In this document: piece by piece, positions 1-7,107 of the stretch | Layout of the letters: every line of letters begins with the position of its first letter | Position numbering within the stretch: the stretch's first letter is position 1 | Source of the DNA: Psychrobacter sp. | GTDB taxonomy: Bacteria > Pseudomonadota > Gammaproteobacteria > Pseudomonadales > Moraxellaceae | Length of the DNA: 19,228 nucleotides | Assembly (NCBI GenBank): GCA_029264635.1 | Contig: JARIAA010000110.1 | Location: 1 to 19,228 of the forward strand | Direction of reading: 5' to 3' | The notes under the pieces: generated by a model | What the model saw: the letters and a program-made list of their open reading frames with translations, nothing else | Databases searched by the model: none | Told to the model about the DNA's origin: nothing | Position numbers and translations under genes: made by a program

Positions 1-1135
1 CGGTCACGTGTGATTCATCAATGAACAGTAGCGCATCCTCTGGGATATAATCAAACAGTGTCGGCGGCGCTTCACCCCATGGACGACCAGATAGATGCTG
101 TGAGTAGTTCTCGATGCCATTGCAATAGCCCAGCTGTTGAATCATCTCCAAATCATACTGGGTACGCTCTTTGAGACGCTGAGCTTCAATCAGTTTATTA
201 TTATCGCGGAAGTATTCCAAGCGCGGTTCAAGCTCAGCCCGAATCGTATGACTGGCGGCCTCAAGCTTATTGCGCGGGGTCACATAATGCGACTTGGGAT
301 AAATAGTAATACGCGGTACGCTACGCACGGTCTTGCCGGTCAAGGGATCGAACCAAGTGATCTTCTCGACTTCATCATCGAACAGATGCACGCGTATCGC
401 TAATTGCTCAGACTCAGCCGGATAGATATCGAGTAGCTCCCCGCGCAGACGATAAGTACCACGGCCAAAGTCCAGCTCGTTACGCGTATATTGCATCTCA
501 ACCAAACGCTTAATAGTCGCGGTACGATCTATCTTATCGCCCACCACCACATGCAGTAGCATCTTAAGATAACTCTCAGGATCGCCCAAACCATAAATAC
601 AGGAGACCGAAGCCACGATAATAGCATCGCGGCGCTCAAGCAAAGCGCGGGTGGCTGACAAACGCATCTGGTCAATGTGATCATTGATGGCGCTGTCTTT
701 TTCGATAAAGGTATCACTTGCCGCTACATAAGCTTCGGGCTGATAATAGTCATAATAGCTGACAAAATACTCAACCGCATTATTCGGAAAAAAGGCTTTA
801 AACTCACCATATAACTGTGCAGCCAAGGTTTTATTATGCGCCATAATAATAGCTGGACGCTGACACTCGGAGATAACCTTAGCCATGGTATAAGTCTTAC
901 CAGATCCTGTCACCCCAAGTAGCAACTGCTCTTGCATACCTTGATTGATGCCTTTGACTAGCTTTTCTATCGCTTGCGGTTGATCGCCCGCTGGCTCAAA
1001 GTCCGTTACCATCTCAAAAGCACGACTCGATATTTGCGTCCCTGACGCATTGACGCCCACTATTTCAGCTTCGCCTTGTAGCTGAGTGGCCAATTGATTT
1101 AACTGACGCGACGAGCGCGGTTCGGGCATACGCAT
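1..1135 (-). CDS. uvrB: UvrABC system protein B (excinuclease subunit B), C-terminal part cut off by window edge
   Basis: UvrB is the DNA-damage-verifying helicase-like subunit of nucleotide excision repair; it is loaded by UvrA and then recruits UvrC for incision. I read 378 codons from the ATG at 1135 to the window edge. Visible are the start of the conserved region (DFEPAGDQPQAI, about residues 45-56), Walker A GVTGSGKT (74-81), the aromatic beta-hairpin YYDYYQPEAYV that probes the strand, and the Walker B box LLFIDESHVT at the edge. Walker A sits about 35 residues later than in E. coli UvrB, so there is an N-terminal extension. A second in-frame ATG two codons downstream is equally possible; AAGAAG lies about 10 bases before the first. 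The C-terminal helicase half and the UvrC-binding domain are outside the window. No frameshift was seen. The identification is secure. Confidence 0.97.
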   Translation of the reverse strand, partial: MRMPEPRSSRQLNQLATQLQGEAEIVGVNASGTQISSRAFEMVTDFEPAGDQPQAIEKLVKGINQGMQEQLLLGVTGSGKTYTMAKVISECQRPAIIMAHNKTLAAQLYGEFKAFFPNNAVEYFVSYYDYYQPEAYVAASDTFIEKDSAINDHIDQMRLSATRALLERRDAIIVASVSCIYGLGDPESYLKMLLHVVVGDKIDRTATIKRLVEMQYTRNELDFGRGTYRLRGELLDIYPAESEQLAIRVHLFDDEVEKITWFDPLTGKTVRSVPRITIYPKSHYVTPRNKLEAASHTIRAELEPRLEYFRDNNKLIEAQRLKERTQYDLEMIQQLGYCNGIENYSQHLSGRPWGEAPPTLFDYIPEDALLFIDESHVT

Positions 1136-1662
1136 ATTGGATTTCTTCTTATTAAGGTTTATAACAATGTGGGGGCTTTGTCATTGTTTTTAAAGCATAA
1201 TCAGCGGGTTTATCCTGAAAGCAGACTGATAAATAAACTAACGATGCATGTCTTCAGGCTAAGCTGATTTTTCATCCTAATCTAATGATATCTAAACAGT
1301 ACAAAATTAAAACTACGAATACAAGCTTTTAGAAGTTTTACTTACCTTCTCAAAACTTGGCTCAAAGCCGTTATATTTTTACTTGAAGGCTGTTAAAGAG
1401 CCTTTAGCTTTACAAAGCTTTTCACGATTAACAAAGTCATTACACGACCACTCAAAAAAACCTAACGCTTGAGGGTTCATGAATCCATTTAAGCTGCTAT
1501 GATGAGTACTGAATTAACTAGCAATACCTAAGCGGAACGTTTAGCCATAGTTTTTTAGCATTCATAAAAGGCAACGTCAAAAATCTGCTTAAGAGAGATA
1601 AACAGCGACTAATTATAAGACTTTTAAACCCAATAAAATAACTTTAAATAATGGAGTAGACT
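1136..1662. other. Divergent uvrB/dps spacer, 527 bases, no gene
   Basis: This AT-rich region separates the divergent uvrB and dps genes and must hold both promoters, but I cannot place either with confidence. The only clear structure is an interrupted palindrome close to uvrB, AACAATG at 1163-1169 and CATTGTT at 1182-1188. I see no convincing open frame, LexA-type box or OxyR-type box here. Confidence 0.6.
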
Positions 1663-2145
1663 ATGAGAGAACGTTACGCAAGTGGTATAAACGATGACAC
1701 CGCTAATAAAATGATAGATTTACTAAATTCTAATTTAGCGAACTTAATCGATTTAAGTATGGATAGCAAACAGTGCCATTGGAACCTGCAAGGTAGTGGA
1801 TTTATCGGTGTACATCAACTACTTGACGATACCTATGATCGCCTGACTGAGGCTTTTGATACGGTCGCTGAACGTATTGTTATCCTTGGTGGCAAAGCTA
1901 ACGGTATCTCTAAGCGCGTCGTTGAAGACTCTATTTTAGAGACTTATCCAACTGATATCACTGAGGTTGACCAGCACGTTCGTGAGCTGACCAATCGCTA
2001 TAAAACAATCGCAGCCTCATTGCGTGAAGCAATCGATACTGCTGGCGACGCAGGCGATGAGGACACTGCTGATTTATTAACTGAAGTTAGCCGTACTATT
2101 GATAAAGATGCTTGGTTCATTGGTGCAAACGCGCCAATGAAATAA
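1663..2145 (+). CDS. dps: Dps family DNA-binding ferritin-like protein
   Basis: Dps dodecamers oxidise and store iron using peroxide and coat DNA in starvation or oxidative stress. The 160-residue product has the usual length. It carries the Dps ferroxidase signature in the segment KQCHWNLQG...FIGVHQLLDD...DTVAERI: His39, His51, Asp55, Asp66 and Glu70 fall in the same pattern as E. coli His51/His63/Asp67/Asp78/Glu82. The C-terminal part (YPTDI, DEDTADLLTEVSR, WFIGAN) also follows the family. The N-terminus is short and not strongly lysine-rich, so DNA binding may be weaker than in E. coli Dps; that is inference. GGAG at 1653-1656 is spaced correctly for the ATG. The gene stands alone between uvrB (divergent) and a terminator at 2201-2228. 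Confidence 0.95.
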   Translation: MRERYASGINDDTANKMIDLLNSNLANLIDLSMDSKQCHWNLQGSGFIGVHQLLDDTYDRLTEAFDTVAERIVILGGKANGISKRVVEDSILETYPTDITEVDQHVRELTNRYKTIAASLREAIDTAGDAGDEDTADLLTEVSRTIDKDAWFIGANAPMK

Positions 2146-2200
2146 GGTTTTTAGCTTAGCTAGCTAAATGTTTTTATCCGCAAAAATAATATAAAAGCGA

Positions 2201-2228
2201 AAAGGTCATCCCAGTGGGTGACCTTTTT
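2201..2228 (+). terminator. Rho-independent terminator of dps
   Basis: AAAGGTCA and CCC pair with GGG and TGACCTTT around an AGT loop, with one bulged T at 2209, followed by five T. It lies 55 bases after the dps stop. The A-rich left flank could also let it end the convergent CDF gene. Confidence 0.85.
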
Positions 2229-2360
2229 ATGTTTAGGGGTTGTGAGTTAGGTTTATACACTTATTTAGGTGGTATGTTGAACGTTTTAGATTTTGCTAAG
2301 TGTTAGACTGGGCTAAAACGTGGGCTTTAGTAATTGCTATCTGTTAGATTAGTAGTAATC

Positions 2361-3431
2361 TCAAACCGCGTCACTACTTTCTAGGTTCAGCACCTCAGCA
2401 TTCGGTACCGATAATGTTAAGATAGCTTCTTGAAATACTGGATTGGCGCGGAACTGATTTTCGATCTTCTCAAACTTGTGAGCGAGATCCTCTTCTCGCT
2501 GATTGCCCGTGATATCGACTGCTGCTACCATAAATATCTTTTTGGGTCCGACCCATTCTAAGTGCAGATAAGAGACACTATCAATATCTGAGTGTTCAAG
2601 TAATTCACTGAGCACATAGCGGTGCATACTATCCGACACTTTATACCCTACTAAAAAATCACGGTTGCGACTAATCAAAAATATGGCGACAGCGCCTAAG
2701 AGCAAACCGACGATGATAGAACCCAGCGCGTCCCAAAATGGCTGTCCAGTATAAGCATGCATGCCCATGGCCGCCGCTGCAATCACTAAGCCGATGACCG
2801 CTGCCAAATCTTCAAAAAACACACCGCGCAGCGTTGAATTTGAGGTGTCAACCACATAACCAAAAGCACTGATATTCATCGCCTCTCCATGCTTTTTACT
2901 TTGCAGATACGCTTGCACCAACGAAAATCCTTCGAGTACAAAGGCCACTGCCAATATAATAAAGCCAATGGTATAGTTGGTTTCACTTTCAGCGGCGTTC
3001 CACTCGGTAACACCGGTATAAATAGAGACGATGGAACCAGCCATAAAGACGCCAAAAGCAGCAATCATCGACCAGACATACGACTCTTTACCGTAGCCTA
3101 AAGGATGCGTTCTATCGGCAGGTTTGATCGCTTTTTTTTCGGCGACAATCAATAATGTGCCATTACCTGTATCCGCCCAAGAGTGCGCTGACTCCGCTAT
3201 CATAGAAGCAGATCCCGTCATAAACGCGGCCACTGTTTTTGCGATAGCAATGATAAGGTTCGCCCCGACTGCAATTAACACCGTTCTCAGTGAGCTTGAA
3301 GACTTATTATCCTCAGGTAAGGGATTAGCATTGTTATCAGACTTACCTGCACCGCGCGCACGCGCACTTGTTACGTTTGGGGCATCAGTGAGATGGAGTT
3401 GCGTATTGGCAATAGATGGCTTTAAACTCAT
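2361..3431 (-). CDS. Cation diffusion facilitator family transporter, ZnT9 (SLC30A9)-like
   Basis: A 356-residue inner-membrane protein of the CDF family; members exchange Zn2+, Mn2+, Fe2+ or Co2+ for protons, usually as efflux dimers. After a hydrophilic N-terminal ~45 residues come about six membrane segments. The family motif HSWADTGN (83-90) supplies the first metal-site aspartate, and FFEDLAAVIGL (205-215) supplies the second acidic pair. This E-D-x-A-A form, together with HPLGYGKESYVW at 109-120 and the DALGS box at 234-238, is typical of the ZnT9-like branch rather than FieF/ZitB. The C-terminal cytoplasmic domain (about 260-345) matches the CDF dimerisation domain position. Metal specificity cannot be read from sequence. 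It runs towards dps; the next gene upstream is the thioesterase, also on minus, 150 bases away. Confidence 0.93.
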   Translation of the reverse strand: MSLKPSIANTQLHLTDAPNVTSARARGAGKSDNNANPLPEDNKSSSSLRTVLIAVGANLIIAIAKTVAAFMTGSASMIAESAHSWADTGNGTLLIVAEKKAIKPADRTHPLGYGKESYVWSMIAAFGVFMAGSIVSIYTGVTEWNAAESETNYTIGFIILAVAFVLEGFSLVQAYLQSKKHGEAMNISAFGYVVDTSNSTLRGVFFEDLAAVIGLVIAAAAMGMHAYTGQPFWDALGSIIVGLLLGAVAIFLISRNRDFLVGYKVSDSMHRYVLSELLEHSDIDSVSYLHLEWVGPKKIFMVAAVDITGNQREEDLAHKFEKIENQFRANPVFQEAILTLSVPNAEVLNLESSDAV

Positions 3432-3581
3432 ACTAGACTCGATACAGTGATACTTTAGGACAAATGCGCCTATGATAGATGCATGCTTATTTATATGAGA
3501 TAACAGCTTAGCCTAAAATAAGTGTATTAAAATATCAGTGGTTTTTTAGTGAGTCCTTGTTTAAAATTCAATTTTATATCA

Positions 3582-4148
3582 TTAACTATCGCTTTTTTTA
3601 GCAGGGTTGTTCATTGTATTAGCAGAGTCTCCACTCATCTTATCGATATCACAGCTGGGACGATGTGAGCTATTCATCCGTAGATTTTTACGCGCCAAAC
3701 CTGCGTCAAAGCGACATTGCTGCATGACATTTTTGATGTCAAGTGGCGGAATGGGCGTGGGCTTACCATTATCATCGATGGCAACCATCGTGAAATAACA
3801 GCTATTGGTATGACGAATGGTACGCGCACGCACGTCTTCTGCCTCAACCCGAATACCAATCTCCATTGACGTTGTGCCCACATAATTGACACTGGCGGCA
3901 AAGGTGACAAGCTCACCAACATAAATAGGCTCACGGAACATCACTTGATCGACAGATAACGTCACAACATAATTACCACTATAGCGACTGGCACAAGCGT
4001 AAGCGACTTGGTCAAGCATTTTAAGCAAATCGCCGCCATGAACATTGCCAATGAAGTTTGCCATATCAGGCGTCATAAGCACTGACATATAGAGCTCATG
4101 GTTTAATGGGGCTCTTTTGGCGGTTGAAGTTGTATTAGATTGAGGCAT
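3582..4148 (-). CDS. Acyl-CoA thioesterase, hot-dog fold (YciA/BACH type)
   Basis: The 188-residue protein probably hydrolyses acyl-CoA esters in the cytoplasm. The hot-dog domain spans about residues 14-150: the MTPDMANFIGNVHGG segment (26-39) leads into a long helix with Asp40 and Asp46 (DLLKMLDQVAYACA), followed by VTLSVDQVMFREPIYVGELV and the beta strands GTTSMEIGIRVEAED and SCYFTMVAID. These are hallmarks of the cytosolic thioesterase / acyl-CoA hydrolase family. The ~40-residue C-terminal tail is polar, low-complexity and probably disordered. GGAAAG just before the ATG at 4148 supports the start. Substrate chain length is not predictable. It is divergent from the aminotransferase gene, with a Fur-box-like sequence in the spacer. 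Confidence 0.9.
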   Translation of the reverse strand: MPQSNTTSTAKRAPLNHELYMSVLMTPDMANFIGNVHGGDLLKMLDQVAYACASRYSGNYVVTLSVDQVMFREPIYVGELVTFAASVNYVGTTSMEIGIRVEAEDVRARTIRHTNSCYFTMVAIDDNGKPTPIPPLDIKNVMQQCRFDAGLARKNLRMNSSHRPSCDIDKMSGDSANTMNNPAKKSDS

Positions 4149-4223
4149 AGCTTTCCAGTTATCAGTTATTAATGGCGTGAATAATTGGCAATAGTGTAAC
4201 GCAAACTAGCTATTTTATGACAG

Positions 4224-4242
4224 CTTTATGATAATCATCATC
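4224..4242. promoter_or_regulatory. Possible Fur box
   Basis: Compared by eye with the 19-base E. coli Fur consensus this stretch agrees at 15 of 19 positions, including a full GATAAT hexamer followed by CATCATC. It lies 76 bases upstream of the thioesterase ATG and 222 bases upstream of the aminotransferase ATG. A chance match is possible in AT-rich DNA, and Fur specificity in this organism is assumed. Confidence 0.3.
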
Positions 4243-4369
4243 GTCTATAGCCAGTCAGCTCAAAATAAAATCGATAGGTTATTTAATACGTTGATAGCTA
4301 CTTGCCACTGATATAAATTTTCCCTGCTTACAGCTGAAATACACGACACTTTTCTTTAGCTTGGGCGCT

Positions 4370-4398
4370 AAGACACTGTTCTATCCCCATGCTACAAT
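4370..4398 (+). promoter_or_regulatory. Candidate sigma70 promoter of the aminotransferase
   Basis: AAGACA at 4370-4375 (4 of 6 to the -35 consensus) is followed after 17 bases by TACAAT at 4393-4398 (5 of 6 to the -10). Transcription would start near 4405, giving a leader of about 60 bases before the start codon at 4465. Confidence 0.45.
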
Positions 4399-4464
4399 AC
4401 AAAAGTATCGCCAACTATCAACTTCGATTACCCAATCTCTATCCATAGCCAAAAAGGATCTCTT

Positions 4465-5667
4465 ATGAGCGAATTGCAACTCTCTGACCGCGTTAACAAC
4501 ATCAAACCATCACCCACCCTTGCTATTACTAATAAAGCCAAAGAGCTAAAAGCGTCTGGCAAAGACATCATTGGTTTGGGCGCGGGCGAACCTGACTTTG
4601 ATACACCAGAACACGTAAAACAGGCGGCAATTAAAGCAATTAATGAAGGTTTTACTAAGTACACCGCTGTCGATGGCACCCCAGAGCTTAAAAAAGCCAT
4701 TATTGAAAAGTTTAAGCGTGATAATGACCTCAGCTATGAGCCTAATGAGATTTTGGTATCGGTCGGTGGCAAGCAGTCATTTTTTAACCTTGCACAAGCT
4801 TTTATCAATCCAGGTGATGAAGTCATTATTCCAGCACCCTACTGGGTCAGCTATCCTGACATGGTTATCATCGCTGAAGGCGTGCCCGTCATTGTGAAGT
4901 GTCCCGCTGAGCAAGATTTCAAAATCACCCCAGAGCAGCTAGAAGACGCCATTACTGACAACACTAAAATGTTAGTGCTGAACAGCCCCTCCAACCCAAC
5001 GGGTATGATTTATACCTTGGACGAGCTAAAAGCTATCGCTGAGGTGCTCAAAAAGCATCCACAAGTTTACGTCGTCTCAGATGATATGTATGAGCACATT
5101 CGCTGGACGGGTGATAAGTTCTATAATATCTTAAACGCCGCACCTGAGCTAAAAGAGCGTGCAATCATCTTAAACGGTGTCTCAAAAGCGTATGCGATGA
5201 CTGGTTGGCGTATTGGTTATGCAGGCGGCCCTGCCAAATTAATCGGCGCGATGAAAAAAGTACAATCACAGTCAACCTCATGTCCAGCATCGATTAGTCA
5301 AGTGGCAGCGACTGTGGCTATCAGCGGTGACCAAAGCGTATTGACACCGATGGTCGAAGCGTTTGAAAAGCGTTGTGACCTTGTCGTCGATGGCTTAAAT
5401 GCGATTAAAGGCATCACTTGTCTGCGTCCTGATGGCGCGTTTTACGTCTATCCTAATATCATGCCATTAATTAAAGCGGCTGGTCTCTCATCTTGTACTG
5501 AATTCTCAGAGTGGTTATTAGAAAAAGTTGGTGTCGCCGTCGTCCCTGGTGATGCATTCGGTCTGGGTGGCTATATGCGCATCTCTTATGCCACTGACGA
5601 AGCCACACTAAAAGACGCCTTATCACGTATCGAAAAAGCAGTTGCAGAGCTTGACGTCGCTGAATAG
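4465..5667 (+). CDS. Pyridoxal-phosphate aspartate aminotransferase, class I
   Basis: The enzyme transfers the amino group between aspartate and 2-oxoglutarate, or related amino acids, linking the TCA cycle to amino-acid synthesis. The 400-residue chain is full length for class I fold-type I enzymes. Visible are GEPDFDTP (41-48), NSPSNPTG with Asn177 (173-180), cofactor-contacting Asp206 and Tyr209 in SDDMYE, the PLP-binding lysine Lys241 in SKAYAMTGWRIGY, and the substrate carboxylate arginine Arg372 in MRISYA. The sequence resembles the Thermus-like subgroup more than E. coli AspC, so tyrosine, glutamate-prephenate or alanine activity cannot be excluded. AAGGA at 4454-4458, six bases before the ATG, fixes the start. 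It is monocistronic: a large hairpin follows at 5705-5750. Confidence 0.94.
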   Translation: MSELQLSDRVNNIKPSPTLAITNKAKELKASGKDIIGLGAGEPDFDTPEHVKQAAIKAINEGFTKYTAVDGTPELKKAIIEKFKRDNDLSYEPNEILVSVGGKQSFFNLAQAFINPGDEVIIPAPYWVSYPDMVIIAEGVPVIVKCPAEQDFKITPEQLEDAITDNTKMLVLNSPSNPTGMIYTLDELKAIAEVLKKHPQVYVVSDDMYEHIRWTGDKFYNILNAAPELKERAIILNGVSKAYAMTGWRIGYAGGPAKLIGAMKKVQSQSTSCPASISQVAATVAISGDQSVLTPMVEAFEKRCDLVVDGLNAIKGITCLRPDGAFYVYPNIMPLIKAAGLSSCTEFSEWLLEKVGVAVVPGDAFGLGGYMRISYATDEATLKDALSRIEKAVAELDVAE

Positions 5668-5704
5668 TTGTCCATAAAACAATCTGTGTTCAAAAGCTTC
5701 ATCA

Positions 5705-5750
5705 TTTAAGAAGACATCCTGCGATGGGTATCACAGGGTGTCTTCTTAAA
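5705..5750. terminator. Hairpin terminator after the aminotransferase
   Basis: TTTAAGAAGACA and CCTG (5705-5721) pair with CAGG and GTGTCTTCTTAAA (5734-5750) with one mismatch, around a ~12-base loop. It starts 37 bases after the stop codon. The stem is long but the T-run after it is weak, so ending may rely on the stem itself. Confidence 0.7.
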
Positions 5751-5833
5751 TATACCTTCAAGCCTTGTTAGCTTTAAACAGCATTACAACAAACTAAAAA
5801 GTGAGTAACATTTGTAGAAAATGCAAAAAAAGC

Positions 5834-5861
5834 TTGACGTATCTTTTATCTTTGTTAGAAT
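5834..5861 (+). promoter_or_regulatory. Promoter of tRNA-Asn copy 1
   Basis: TTGACG (5834-5839), a 16-base spacer and TAGAAT (5856-5861) make a good sigma70 promoter. The following bases ACGCCCCAC form a GC-rich discriminator, which in gammaproteobacteria is typical of stable-RNA promoters under stringent control. The start would be near 5868, giving a leader of about 65 bases. Confidence 0.75.
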
Positions 5862-5933
5862 ACGCCCCACTTAGCAAGAACTCATTAGAGACTTTCTAAG
5901 CTTTTTGTAAGTTATTAAACACTTGCAGCTTAT

Positions 5934-6009
5934 TCTCCAATAGCTCAGTTGGTAGAGCAACGGACTGTTAATCCGTGTGTCCCTGGTTCGAGCCCAGGTT
6001 GGAGAGCCA
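5934..6009 (+). tRNA. tRNA-Asn (anticodon GUU), copy 1
   Basis: A complete 76-base cloverleaf. The acceptor stem TCTCCAA pairs with TTGGAGA, the D arm is GCTCAGTTGGTAGAGC, the anticodon stem ACGGA/TCCGT carries the loop CTGTTAA (anticodon GTT), and the T arm is CCTGG-TTCGAGC-CCAGG. Discriminator G and an encoded CCA end at 6009. It is identical to the copy at 6461-6536 and has its own promoter and terminator. Confidence 0.97.
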
Positions 6010-6065
6010 TATTTTAGTAGTAGATTTTTTGAATCATATTTGATTCGATTATGGCATTTGCCAAG

Positions 6066-6094
6066 ACCCTCATCAATTTGATGAGGGTTTTTTT
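6066..6094 (+). terminator. Terminator of tRNA-Asn copy 1
   Basis: ACCCTCATC pairs perfectly with GATGAGGGT around the loop AATTT and is followed by a run of T. It lies 57 bases after the tRNA. Confidence 0.9.
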
Positions 6095-6354
6095 ATGGGT
6101 GCTATATTTATATCCCTAATACCTTTTAAAAAACATACAAAGTCACTAGGATATACTTTTTGCGGTCTTTCTTTCTCCGCATTTTCTTTCTTTTAATTTT
6201 CTTTTTTTAATTTTCTGCACGTCATGACACAGCCCCTATTCTTGTTTTAACTCGAATGTAGACAAGCAAAATATAAGTGATGATTAAATTTATGGTACAA
6301 CCGTCACTAAATAGCATTAAAACAAAAATTATCGTCAATAACTCGTGATTAAGG

Positions 6355-6383
6355 TTGACAGGCTCAAGCGACTTGGCTAAAAT
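6355..6383 (+). promoter_or_regulatory. Promoter of tRNA-Asn copy 2
   Basis: A near-consensus sigma70 promoter: TTGACA (6355-6360), 17 bases, TAAAAT (6378-6383). The discriminator GTGCCCCACATAGC closely matches that of copy 1, so both copies probably respond together to growth rate and ppGpp. The start is expected near 6390. Confidence 0.85.
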
Positions 6384-6460
6384 GTGCCCCACATAGCGCA
6401 AACAGACTCAATGTTTGGTATGAAAATACCATGATTAGGGTCGCCGTTATAACCGCTTAT

Positions 6461-6536
6461 TCTCCAATAGCTCAGTTGGTAGAGCAACGGACTGTTAATC
6501 CGTGTGTCCCTGGTTCGAGCCCAGGTTGGAGAGCCA
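6461..6536 (+). tRNA. tRNA-Asn (anticodon GUU), copy 2
   Basis: Base-for-base identical to copy 1 over all 76 positions, including anticodon GTT and the encoded CCA. The shared sequence extends only about six bases upstream (GCTTAT) and three downstream, so the duplication is old or the genes are kept identical by gene conversion while their flanks diverged. Confidence 0.97.
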
Positions 6537-6542
6537 TATAAT

Positions 6543-6578
6543 AAAAAGCCTTCATCTATTGTTGATGAAGGCTTTTTT
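6543..6578 (+). terminator. Terminator of tRNA-Asn copy 2
   Basis: AAAAAGCCTTCATC pairs with GATGAAGGCTTTTTT around the loop TATTGTT; the right arm runs into six T. It begins seven bases after the tRNA CCA end. Confidence 0.93.
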
Positions 6579-6777
6579 ATGGTTGCTCTTTTTTCAAGCG
6601 TAGTGTCATTTGCAGTGGTTTTGTTGTATGGTAAGTAGTATTAATAACTATTTATAACCGTTATTCAGATATTTATCAGCGACACTGTCAGTTTTCGCTT
6701 GCAACTAGTGATAGTAGCCAACTCGTTACGCACATTCTCGTTCAAGTTTTTTTAATGACTAAAAGTAATGGTTTATT

Positions 6778-7107
6778 ATGATACCGACACGTATAAAAAA
6801 TAAGTTCTCTGATCATCCGCAAAAAGTCATGCGCCCTATTAGTATTCGCCTCTCTGAAGAGATGATTTCGCTACTAGAGGCAACGTCAGCGGAGCTTGGG
6901 TTTAAACGTATTCAGGGGCTTATCCGTTTGTATATTCGCCAAGGTCTTGATCGTGATCATCAGGACTATACATTGGCACATGATGAGGTTTTTATTGAGA
7001 CCCTGCGTAAGCGCGGTGTCAGTCAGCGTATCATTGATGAGGCCATCGTGGTCACCCACAATAATAACATCACCCATCCTTTAACCGAACTGCAGAGTAA
7101 GGACTAA
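6778..7107 (+). CDS. Small ribbon-helix-helix-like protein of unknown function
   Basis: 109 residues. I do not recognise a specific family member. The segment RPISIRLSEEMISLLEATSAELGFKRIQGLIRLYIRQGLD (about 20-59) has the strand-helix-helix pattern of CopG/Arc-like DNA-binding proteins: an alternating basic beta strand (ISIRLS), an acidic amphipathic helix, a glycine turn and a second helix. The C-terminal half is polar and helical without a recognised domain. No good ribosome binding site precedes the ATG at 6778; the in-frame ATG at 6829 (residue 18) would still keep the strand. There is no partner gene beside it, so it does not look like a standard two-gene toxin-antitoxin locus. It could be a lone regulator, possibly of its own transcription. 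The coding call is fairly good and the function is inferred from pattern only. Confidence 0.65.
   Translation: MIPTRIKNKFSDHPQKVMRPISIRLSEEMISLLEATSAELGFKRIQGLIRLYIRQGLDRDHQDYTLAHDEVFIETLRKRGVSQRIIDEAIVVTHNNNITHPLTELQSKD

Larger units (their letters stand above)
4149..4464. other. Divergent thioesterase/aminotransferase spacer, no gene
   Basis: This 316-base spacer holds no open frame of note. Two regulatory candidates lie in it: the Fur-box-like sequence at 4224-4242 and the aminotransferase promoter at 4370-4398. Confidence 0.6.
6010..6460. other. Spacer between the two tRNA-Asn genes, no gene
   Basis: It holds the terminator of copy 1 (6066-6094) and the promoter of copy 2 (6355-6383). 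A small hairpin, TGGTAT-GAAA-ATACCA at 6416-6431, sits in the leader of copy 2. GAATCA-TATT-TGATTC at 6031-6046 is a short palindrome. The stretch 6180-6220 is very T-rich. I see no coding frame. Confidence 0.6.

Noticed and set aside
137..403. 88-codon open frame on plus inside uvrB
   Set aside because: It lies wholly antisense to clearly conserved UvrB sequence and has no recognisable domain.
5934..6536. The two identical tRNA-Asn genes as attachment sites flanking an integrated element
   Set aside because: The interval holds only the terminator, spacer and promoter; there is no integrase or cargo, and each tRNA is complete with its own promoter.
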